This document shows positions 51,445 to 58,306 of a stretch of 64,000 nt of DNA, in pieces. A model generated the notes under the pieces. It worked only from the letters and a program-made list of their open reading frames with translations. It made no database searches and was not told where the DNA came from. The position numbers and the translations under genes are program-made. The stretch's first letter is position 1; every line of letters starts with the position of its first letter. Origin of the DNA: Bryobacterales bacterium (GTDB lineage Bacteria > Acidobacteriota > Terriglobia > Bryobacterales > Bryobacteraceae); contig JADLBD010000169.1 of the NCBI GenBank assembly GCA_020847975.1, forward strand, positions 26,493 to 90,492. The letters run 5' to 3'.

Positions 51445-51474
51445 TACGGAACACTACGGAACACTACGGAACAC
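51445..51474. repeat. Three tandem copies of TACGGAACAC
   Basis: Three exact 10-bp copies sit in the non-coding 274-base stretch upstream of tRNA-Arg. With the preceding GTGT the first copy forms an inverted repeat GTGTT/AACAC (51441-51454). The rest of 51397-51670 holds no convincing gene. Confidence 0.8.
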
Positions 51475-51670
51475 CGCGCAGCGCTTTGCGAAGACCTTTC
51501 ATCAACAGCAGCAGCCGGTAAGGATCCGTCAAGGCCGGAGCAATAGTCTGGCCTCGCCTGCGCGGTCTCCCATCACCGGCCAGGCTCCGGACAAGCGGAC
51601 TGGCACCTCCCATCCGGCTCGACCCCACCAAGGAGGGTACTCGGCAGTGGATGAAGGGGGGGACGGCGCC

Positions 51671-52948
51671 TCACACTCCCTTCGGCGTCGCCCAGTGCGC
51701 CCTGTACTCGCGCCTCAACAGGCTGTCCGCCTCATGGTCTCCCGCGATGGCCTCCTTCACCCCGTCGAATCGCAGGTTCCGCCCCGTCTTCGTTACGATG
51801 TTGCCGAGGTGGCAAAGCATCGTGGACTGATGTCCGATCTCGATGTCCGCGTGCGGCCGCTTCCGGTCCTTGATACAGGAGAAGAAATTCTGGAAATGAT
51901 GCACTTCCGGCCCGTCATGACCATCGGTCTCGTCGTGCGCCAGTTTGCCGTTCCGGTCGTAGACCCGGAATCCCCAACTCTGCTTCACCCAGCGTCCGAT
52001 TTGGACGCTCCCCTCCGTGCCGTAGACCGCAACTCCGTTATCCTGCCCCTCCAAGCCATAGGGGTTCCAGATGCGCATCTCGAATAGCATCGCCTTGCCT
52101 CCCTCGAACTCGAAGGTGATATTCATCGTGTCCGGTGTCTCCTGGTCATCGTCGAAGAACAGCTTGCGACCCATTCCGGAAACGCGCTGCGGCACTCCCG
52201 CGCCCAGCGCCCAGCGCGCAATATCCATCTGGTGCACACCGTCGTTGCCCATGTCGCCCGTGCCGTAATTCCAGTTCCAGTGCCACTTATAATGGAAGCG
52301 GTTTTCGTTGAACGGCAGGAAACGCGCCGGGCCGGTCCAGGTTTCGAAATCGACGCCGGCGGGTACGGGGCTATCTTCCTTGTGGCCGATGTTCTCCCGC
52401 AGTTGCGCGTTCCAGGCCTTGGCCATCAGCGCCTTGCCGATCTTTCCGGAATGCACGTAGTCGATGGCGCGCAGCGTCGATGGGCGGCTCCGCGATTGCG
52501 TGCCCAGTTGCACCACCCGCTGGTGGCGGCGCGCGGCTTCCACCATCAGCCGGCCTTCCCGCAGATTATGCGAAGCCGGTTTTTCCACATACACGTCCTT
52601 GCCCGCCTCGCAAGCAAGGATGGTGGCCGGCGCGTGCCAGTGGTCGGGCGTGGCAATGAACACGGCGTCCACGCTCCTGTCATCCAGAATGCGCCGCAGA
52701 TCCTTCACCAGCGGAGGTTTCTTGCCCTTGCTGTCCTCCACGGCCTTGGCCGCGCGCGGATACATGTTTTCATCCACGTCGCACAGAGCGGTGATGTTGG
52801 CTTCCGGCAACCCCGCCAGGCTTGCGGCAATCGAGCGCCCTCTCCCGCGTATCCCGATGACGGCAACGTTCAATTTGTCGTTGGCGGCCACCGCGCGGGA
52901 AGCCAGCGCGGCCCCCGCGATCCCTTTTACGAAAAATCGGCGATCCAT
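51671..52948 (-). CDS. Gfo/Idh/MocA-family oxidoreductase, Tat-exported
   Basis: The start at 52948 (MDRRFFVKGIAGAAL) gives a twin-arginine signal; an ATG six codons upstream overlaps the ribosome site. The 425-residue enzyme has a Rossmann NAD(P) domain (NVAVIGIRGRGRSIAASL), the VFIATPDHWHAP segment, the catalytic EKPASHNLREG motif and a C-terminal alpha/beta domain (WNWNYGTGDMGNDGVHQMDI). These enzymes oxidise sugar C3 hydroxyls or inositols with bound NAD. It is divergent from a second family member at 53004 and near two DUF1080 genes. Confidence 0.9.
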   Translation of the reverse strand: MDRRFFVKGIAGAALASRAVAANDKLNVAVIGIRGRGRSIAASLAGLPEANITALCDVDENMYPRAAKAVEDSKGKKPPLVKDLRRILDDRSVDAVFIATPDHWHAPATILACEAGKDVYVEKPASHNLREGRLMVEAARRHQRVVQLGTQSRSRPSTLRAIDYVHSGKIGKALMAKAWNAQLRENIGHKEDSPVPAGVDFETWTGPARFLPFNENRFHYKWHWNWNYGTGDMGNDGVHQMDIARWALGAGVPQRVSGMGRKLFFDDDQETPDTMNITFEFEGGKAMLFEMRIWNPYGLEGQDNGVAVYGTEGSVQIGRWVKQSWGFRVYDRNGKLAHDETDGHDGPEVHHFQNFFSCIKDRKRPHADIEIGHQSTMLCHLGNIVTKTGRNLRFDGVKEAIAGDHEADSLLRREYRAHWATPKGV

Positions 52949-52990
52949 GTCCTTTAATCCCTCCACGGGCGAACGTAACTAGGCAGAGTA

Positions 52991-52996
52991 TATAAT
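52991..52996 (+). promoter_or_regulatory. -10 box TATAAT, seven bases before the 53004 start
   Basis: The consensus box overlaps an upstream ATG at 52995, which argues that the real start is the ATG at 53004, at or near the transcription start. Confidence 0.5.
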
Positions 52997-53003
52997 GCCC
53001 GGT

Positions 53004-54215
53004 ATGGAAAATGCTCAGCTCGGCCGCAGAGATCTCTTTCGAACCGCTGGAACCGCCGCCATCGCCTGGAGCGCCGCTTCATATTCGCGCATCCTCGGCG
53101 CCAACGACAAAGTGAACCTGGGTTTGATTGGCTGTGGAAGCCGCGGATCATTCGTGTTGAGCGTCTTCCAGAAGAATGAGCAGGTCAACGTCACCGCCGT
53201 CTGCGACGTCTACGCCGCCCGCGTGGATGAGGAACTCGCGAAAGCGCCCCGCGCCAAGGGCTTCGCCGATCACCGCAAACTGCTCGAACACAAGGAACTC
53301 GACGCGGTCCTCATCGCTACTCCGGACCACTGGCATGCCGGCTGCGCCATTGACGCTCTGAACGCAGGAAAGGACGTTTATTGCGAAAAGCCGCTCACCC
53401 TCAAGATTGAAGAAGGACCGAAGATCGTCAAGGCCGCCCGCGTCAACAACCGCATCTGCCAGGCCGGCATGCAGCAGCGCTCCGGCTCGCACTACCTGCA
53501 AGCCAAGGAAGAGTATTTCAAGACCGGCAAACTCGGCAAAATCACCATGGCGCGCACGTGGTGGCACGGCAACTCCTTCCATCTGAGAAAGGCGCCGGAA
53601 TCCTTGCAGCACAAGCCCACCAACCTCGACTGGGCGCGTTTCCTCGGCCCTGTCAAGTGGCGCGACTACGATCCGCAACAGTACTATAACTTCCGCGCTT
53701 ATCTTGATTTCGGCGGCGGCCAGGTCACCGATCTGTTCACGCACTGGATCGACGTGGTCCACATGTTCATGGATCAGGACAATCCAATCTCCGCGGTGGC
53801 TGCCGGCGGCGTTTACGCCTACAAGGATGGCCGCACGGCTCCCGATACCATCAACGCGCTGCTCGAGTACCCCGCCGAATGGAACGCCACCTTCGAGGCG
53901 ACGCTCGCTCCCGGCATCACCGGCGCGGGGGTGGAGATGTGCGGCACGGAAGGCAAGTTGTTCATCACGCGCGCCATGTACGAGTACCGGTCCCATGAGA
54001 AGGGCGCGCCGCCCGTGGTCGTGAAGTCAGAAAAGGACCAGACCATCGAGCACGTCGCCAACTTCCTCGACTGCATCCGGACCCGTAAACTTCCCAACGG
54101 CGACGTCTGGATCGGGCACCGCTCCGCGCAGGCTTCGCACCTGGCCAACATCGCCTATGTTCAGAAGCGCCGCCTGAAGTTCAATCCCGACCGCGAAGAG
54201 ATTCTCCCGCTTTGA
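53004..54215 (+). CDS. Gfo/Idh/MocA-family oxidoreductase, second copy
   Basis: The ATG at 53004 (MENAQLGRRDLFRTAGTAAI) gives a twin-arginine signal. The 403-residue enzyme has GLIGCGSRGSFVLSVF for NAD(P), LIATPDHWHAGCAI, the CEKPLTLKIEEG motif and the C-terminal DFGGGQVTDLFTHWIDVV domain. It is related to the divergent gene but not a recent copy. A TTGA junction couples it to the GNAT gene downstream. With the DUF1080 proteins it could oxidise a glycoside or sugar in the periplasm; the substrate is unknown. Confidence 0.9.
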   Translation: MENAQLGRRDLFRTAGTAAIAWSAASYSRILGANDKVNLGLIGCGSRGSFVLSVFQKNEQVNVTAVCDVYAARVDEELAKAPRAKGFADHRKLLEHKELDAVLIATPDHWHAGCAIDALNAGKDVYCEKPLTLKIEEGPKIVKAARVNNRICQAGMQQRSGSHYLQAKEEYFKTGKLGKITMARTWWHGNSFHLRKAPESLQHKPTNLDWARFLGPVKWRDYDPQQYYNFRAYLDFGGGQVTDLFTHWIDVVHMFMDQDNPISAVAAGGVYAYKDGRTAPDTINALLEYPAEWNATFEATLAPGITGAGVEMCGTEGKLFITRAMYEYRSHEKGAPPVVVKSEKDQTIEHVANFLDCIRTRKLPNGDVWIGHRSAQASHLANIAYVQKRRLKFNPDREEILPL

Positions 54216-54997
54216 GCGCACTGCACCGTATTGCGGAATGTGCGGTCCAAGCCGCCGGCATGGGCCGCACGGTTACGCAAGCCGGCCCTTTTCGTGCCTG
54301 TATTGATCCTTCGACTGACCTGATTTTCCTGAACTATGCCGTTCCTGTGTGGGCGCTGGGCACTCCGGAGGAGACCCGCGAGCAATTGGAACGTCTGCGC
54401 GAGATCTTCCACCAGAACGGACGCCGCCTGCGCTTCGAATTCGTCGATGGCATCTGGCCCGGTCTTCCCGAAGCGCTCGAACAATTCGGGCTCGAACTCC
54501 AGTTTCGCGTGCCTCTGATGGCGTGCACGCCCGATACCTTTCGCCCGGCTCACGCGCCGGGCGTTGAAGTGAAGCAGGTCGGGACCGAAGACACGGAAGC
54601 CCATCGTCTGTTTCACACCATTCAACGTCAAGCCTTCGGCGCGGAAGGGGAAGCCTCGCCCGGGGAACTCGCGCAGATCCGCCATCAGATCCAGCACGGG
54701 TTTTGGCGATGCGTCATCGCCTCGCTGGAAGGGCGCCCCGTGGGCGCCGGCACCCTGGTTCCTTTCGAAATGGTGGCGGAACTGGCCGGAGTGGGAACCC
54801 TGCCCGATGCCCGGCGCCGCGGCGTCGCCGCTACCCTCAGCAGTTTTCTTGTCCACTCCCACTTCGAAGGCGGCGGGGACCTGGTATGGTTGACGGCTAT
54901 GACGGACGCCGCCCGCGCCGCGTATCGCACGATCGGGTTTGCTGATGTGGGGGTGCAGTGGAATTACATGGAGCCGGAATCACCACTCCACCCGTAA
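54212..54997 (+). CDS. GNAT-family N-acetyltransferase
   Basis: This 261-residue protein starts at TTG overlapping the previous stop (TTGA). The C-terminal half is a GNAT fold with motif A GVGTLPDARRRGVAATL (acetyl-CoA pyrophosphate loop) and a motif B-like AYRTIGFADVGVQWNY. The N-terminal half (about 1-110) resembles a second, degenerate GNAT-like lobe. The acceptor is unknown. Coupling with the oxidoreductase suggests the same operon, although the roles need not be related. Confidence 0.85.
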   Translation: MSALHRIAECAVQAAGMGRTVTQAGPFRACIDPSTDLIFLNYAVPVWALGTPEETREQLERLREIFHQNGRRLRFEFVDGIWPGLPEALEQFGLELQFRVPLMACTPDTFRPAHAPGVEVKQVGTEDTEAHRLFHTIQRQAFGAEGEASPGELAQIRHQIQHGFWRCVIASLEGRPVGAGTLVPFEMVAELAGVGTLPDARRRGVAATLSSFLVHSHFEGGGDLVWLTAMTDAARAAYRTIGFADVGVQWNYMEPESPLHP

Positions 54998-55021
54998 TCC
55001 CGTCTGTCCGCTGGGAAACTG

Positions 55022-55041
55022 GACATCTCTATCCAGATGTC
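55022..55041. promoter_or_regulatory. Inverted repeat GACATCT-N6-AGATGTC, Rrf2 operator candidate
   Basis: A perfect 7-bp inverted repeat lies between the -35 region and a TATAAT -10 box (55046-55051) of the Rrf2 gene, the place expected for a self-repressing regulator. The -10 box ends seven bases before the ATG at 55059, so the message should be leaderless or nearly so. Confidence 0.6.
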
Positions 55042-55058
55042 ATGATATAATGCTTCCA

Positions 55059-55499
55059 ATGTTTTCTCAGACCGTCGAGTACGCCCTTCGGGCTATGGTC
55101 GTACTCGCCCAGAATGCTTCGGCACCCCAAACCGCTCAGGTCATCGCCGACAAGTCTCAGGTTCCCGTTGATTACCTCTTTAAGGTCCTCCAGGTCCTCG
55201 GCCGCGCCGGTTTAGTCGGGGCTCAGCGCGGCAAGCATGGCGGATTTTTCCTCGTTCGCCCGGCTACCGATGTGACGGTTCTCGAGATTATCAACGCCGT
55301 AGATCCCATCCAGCGGATCCGCAGTTGTCCGCTCGATATCAAATCTCATGGCGCCACCCTTTGCCCGCTGCACCGGAAACTCGATGGAGCACTGCAACTG
55401 GTGGAACACGCCTTCGCCTCGACTACGCTGGCGGAATTAAACGATGCGCCGGCCAATTTGATGCCACTGTGTGGAGGTTTGACCCATGTCCATGCCTAA
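55059..55499 (+). CDS. Rrf2-family transcriptional regulator
   Basis: The ATG at 55059 (MFSQTVEYALRAMVVLA) matches the Rrf2 N-terminus; the frame is open upstream but not conserved. The 146-residue protein has a winged helix (recognition region VPVDYLFKVLQVLGRAGLV, then wing RGKHGGFFL) and a dimerisation helix. Cys90, Cys102 and Cys138 are present; the C90-x11-C102 spacing differs from the NsrR/IscR cysteine cluster, so Fe-S binding is possible but unproven. It overlaps the next gene by 14 bases and probably controls that unit through the operator just upstream. Confidence 0.9.
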   Translation: MFSQTVEYALRAMVVLAQNASAPQTAQVIADKSQVPVDYLFKVLQVLGRAGLVGAQRGKHGGFFLVRPATDVTVLEIINAVDPIQRIRSCPLDIKSHGATLCPLHRKLDGALQLVEHAFASTTLAELNDAPANLMPLCGGLTHVHA

Positions 55500-56817
55500 A
55501 CGCTCTCGTCTCCTTCTGCTGATCCTCCTGGCCGGAGCCGCCGTTGCGCTCGCCGAGTTGAGCGGGTCCTATTTGGTTCCCCTGGACCACGAAGCCATCC
55601 AATATGAAAAGGCCCCGATTACCGACGTGATCATCAAACTGGGTCAAAAGGTGGCGCGAGGAGAGACGAAGCTCGAATTCGACGATAACCTGGGCTACCT
55701 CCCGTCCATGCTCAAAGCGCTCGATATCAACCCCGACTCTCAGGTTCTTGTGTTCTCGAAGACCAGCTTCCAGGCTCCGCGCATCTCGCCGCGGATGCCA
55801 CGGGCGCTCTATTTCAACGACGAGATGAGCGTGGGCTTCGTACGGGGCGGGGACGTACTCGAACTGGCGGCGGTGGACCCGCGCCAGGGCGTCATCTTCT
55901 ACACGCTCGATCAGGAGAAGACCGATAAACCGCGCTTTGACCGGCGCGATACCTGCCTCCAGTGTCATCAGTCCGGCGGCACTCTGGGCGTGCCCGGTTT
56001 GGTCGTCCGCTCGATCTACCCCGAGCCCTCCGGCATGCCCATCTTCCAGGCCGGCACCTTCATTACCGATCACCGCAGCCCGCTTTCCGAACGCTGGGGC
56101 GGCTGGTACGTATCCGGCACTCACGGCTCAGTCCATCACATGGGCAACGCAGTCGTGCGCGACCGGGACAAGCCCGATCAACTCGAGACCGAGGGCACGC
56201 AAAACCTGACCGATCTCAGCCGCAAGTTCGACACCGGAGCCTACCTCGCCCCCACCAGCGACATCGTGGCGCTGCTCGTGCTCGAGCACCAGACGCACAT
56301 GACCAATCTGATTATCCGTGTGGGCTTCGAGACGCGGATGGCGCTCCATTACCAGGCGGGAATCAACAAAGCCTTCCACCAGCCGGAAGGGACGCTGAGC
56401 GACTCCACCCAACGCCGCATCGATTCCGCCGTGGACGAGATGGTGCGCTACATGCTCTTTGTGGATGAAACACCGATATTGGCTCCCATCAAGGGTGTGT
56501 CCAGCTTCACGAAGACCTTCCCGGCCCGTGGCCCTCGCGATTCCAAGGGCCGCAGTCTGCGGGATTTCGATCTCACCAAACGGATTTTCCGCCACCCGCT
56601 CACCTACATGATCTATTCGAAGCAGTTTGACGGGATGCCCGCCGAGGCGCGCGACCGGATCTACCGGCGTCTCTACGATGTCCTCACCGGGCAGGACAAG
56701 AGCGGTAAGTACGACAAGCTCTCAGCCGAAGACCGGAGGGACATCTTCGAGATCCTGCGCGACACCAAGAAGGGGCTTCCGCCCTACTGGACCACCGAAG
56801 CCCGAGCCGGCTACTGA
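55486..56817 (+). CDS. Secreted monohaem (CxxCH) protein, Rrf2-linked
   Basis: This 443-residue protein has an N-terminal signal or membrane anchor (LLLLILLAGAAVALA) and a single haem-binding site CLQCH (157-161). I see no other family signature. Repeated blocks such as YLVPLDHEAIQY, QVLVFSKTSFQ, PRALYFNDEMSVGF and GVPGLVVRSIYP suggest a large conserved fold typical of periplasmic redox proteins. Overlap with the Rrf2 gene implies joint expression, and Rrf2 regulators often respond to redox or nitric oxide, so an electron-transfer or stress role is inferred. Its stop overlaps the convergent DUF1080 gene by seven bases. Confidence 0.72.
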   Translation: MSMPKRSRLLLLILLAGAAVALAELSGSYLVPLDHEAIQYEKAPITDVIIKLGQKVARGETKLEFDDNLGYLPSMLKALDINPDSQVLVFSKTSFQAPRISPRMPRALYFNDEMSVGFVRGGDVLELAAVDPRQGVIFYTLDQEKTDKPRFDRRDTCLQCHQSGGTLGVPGLVVRSIYPEPSGMPIFQAGTFITDHRSPLSERWGGWYVSGTHGSVHHMGNAVVRDRDKPDQLETEGTQNLTDLSRKFDTGAYLAPTSDIVALLVLEHQTHMTNLIIRVGFETRMALHYQAGINKAFHQPEGTLSDSTQRRIDSAVDEMVRYMLFVDETPILAPIKGVSSFTKTFPARGPRDSKGRSLRDFDLTKRIFRHPLTYMIYSKQFDGMPAEARDRIYRRLYDVLTGQDKSGKYDKLSAEDRRDIFEILRDTKKGLPPYWTTEARAGY

Positions 56818-57536
56818 TCGAGCTTCCGCAGCCAGATGTTGCGGAACTTCATTGTCGTATCCGGGGCTCCCTTGAACCCGCTGTGATCCTGCAGGCGAAG
56901 CGGACCGGGGCGGCAGACGTCTTTCTGGAGACAGCCCGGACCGGCCTTCGGAATCGGCGCATGATCCTGAACCAGCACTCCATTGAGTAGGATGGTTGCG
57001 CTTCCCGGCTGCGCGATTTTCCCATCCGCGCCGCAGCGTGGAGCCCGGAAAATGATGTCGTAGGTTTGCCACTCCTCGGGATGCCGGGCGGCATTTACCA
57101 GAGGGGCTGAGAAGCCATACACGGCTCCCAGAGACCCGTCGGCATAGGTGGGATTCTGATAGGAGTCAAGGATCTGCACCTCGTAGCACGATTGCAGGAA
57201 AACACCGCTATTGCCCCGCATCTGCCCCTTCTGGCCGGGCATGTAAGGAACGGCGAATTCCAGGTGAATCTGGGCATCCTGAAAGGTCTGGTTGCTGATG
57301 ATGTCACCCGCGCCGGTGCGGCACGACATCACCCCATCCGCCACCGTGCATTTGGCCGGTCCGCCCGTCAGTGTGTGCCAGCCGGACATATCCTTCCCGT
57401 TAAATAACAGGACGGCGTCGGAAGGCGGCTTGGCCGCGCCTCCGGGGTCGACAACGCGCGGTTGGGGCGTCACGCGTTCCTGGCCGCACAGCAGCGAGGA
57501 CGCAAGGAACAAGATTCCCATGAACGATGGTTTCAT
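56811..57536 (-). CDS. DUF1080 (3-keto-disaccharide hydrolase-like) protein, second copy
   Basis: The start at 57536 (MKPSFMGILFLASSLLCGQ) gives a signal peptide and 241 residues. Family blocks are AVLLFNGKDMSGWHTLTGG, GVMSCRTGAGDIISNQTFQD, GNSGVFLQSCYEVQILDSY and a final MKFRNIWLRKL. It is a compact single-domain member, shorter than that at 50133. It lies five bases after a GntR-family regulator on the same strand, so the regulator probably controls it. Hydrolysis of a 3-keto-glycoside is the family-based expectation. Confidence 0.87.
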   Translation of the reverse strand: MKPSFMGILFLASSLLCGQERVTPQPRVVDPGGAAKPPSDAVLLFNGKDMSGWHTLTGGPAKCTVADGVMSCRTGAGDIISNQTFQDAQIHLEFAVPYMPGQKGQMRGNSGVFLQSCYEVQILDSYQNPTYADGSLGAVYGFSAPLVNAARHPEEWQTYDIIFRAPRCGADGKIAQPGSATILLNGVLVQDHAPIPKAGPGCLQKDVCRPGPLRLQDHSGFKGAPDTTMKFRNIWLRKLDQ

Positions 57537-57541
57537 GGGTT

Positions 57542-58198
57542 CTATTCCAGCGCAAAGTGACGGTAGCTGCTCTCCAGAATCTCCCGGCAGCAAGCCCGGA
57601 TCTTTTCGTGGTCCTTCTCCGCGATTGCCTCCACCAGTGGAGCATGCGACATGAACCCGTTAAGGCTCTCGCTCCCACGGCTGCGCAGGATGCTCACGAA
57701 AGCGAACACCGGAATTGTCAACTGGTCCAGCATGTGATAGAGCACAGCATTGCCACAGTTTCGCCAGATGAAGCGGTGGAAGGTAAGGTCGGCTTCGGAG
57801 GCCTCGTAGTAGGCGCTGGCTGCCACGTGATAGGACATTTCGTCGTTCAGTGCGCGCAGGTGGCTCAATTCCTCCGCAGTCATCCGCTCGGCGGCTTGAA
57901 TAGCGGCCATGCTTTCCAGCAGAACGCGCAACTCGAATCGTTCCTTCAGTTCCCGGGAAGACAGTTGAACCACAGTCGTGCCCAGATTCGGCGTCCGCAC
58001 AACGATTCCCCTATGTTCCAATTGCAGCAAGGCTTCACGTACCGTTGCCTGGCTCACCCCCAGTTCCCGGGCCATATGAAGCTCTCGGATGGCTTCCCCC
58101 GGAGCGAACCTTCCCGAGAAGATCGCGCTGCGGATGGCATCAAGAACAACTTCGCGGAGCGGGCCGCGTTTCAGCATTGGAAGCGCTTGCGTAACCAT
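57542..58198 (-). CDS. GntR-family (FadR/FCD type) transcriptional regulator
   Basis: This 218-residue protein has an N-terminal winged helix (LREVVLDAIRSAIFSGRFAPG, LGVSQATVREALLQLEHRGI) and an all-helical FCD ligand domain. Likely metal/ligand residues are in ASEADLTFHRFIW (Asp, His) and FMSHAPLVEAI (His). FCD regulators usually sense sugar acids or other organic acids. It heads a unit with the DUF1080 gene. An inverted repeat at 58259-58275, about 60 bases upstream of its start, is a candidate operator. Confidence 0.9.
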   Translation of the reverse strand: MVTQALPMLKRGPLREVVLDAIRSAIFSGRFAPGEAIRELHMARELGVSQATVREALLQLEHRGIVVRTPNLGTTVVQLSSRELKERFELRVLLESMAAIQAAERMTAEELSHLRALNDEMSYHVAASAYYEASEADLTFHRFIWRNCGNAVLYHMLDQLTIPVFAFVSILRSRGSESLNGFMSHAPLVEAIAEKDHEKIRACCREILESSYRHFALE

Positions 58199-58258
58199 AG
58201 GAACAAATGACGAATGATACAGTCTGTCGCGGCCGGCTGCAACCGGGGGGGCAAACTT

Positions 58259-58275
58259 TGTATTGCTGGTATACA
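58259..58275. promoter_or_regulatory. Inverted repeat TGTAT-N7-ATACA upstream of the GntR gene
   Basis: The 5-bp arms and GTATAC-like core resemble sites bound by FCD-type GntR regulators. It sits between the GntR gene and the end of the histidine kinase gene. Confidence 0.4.
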
Positions 58276-58306
58276 GTGCGGGGAAGGCTGCGCTGCCGGT
58301 TCGTTC

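Noticed and set aside
51441..51480. CRISPR-like array
   Set aside because: The repeats are 10 bp and directly adjacent with no spacers, and there are no cas genes.
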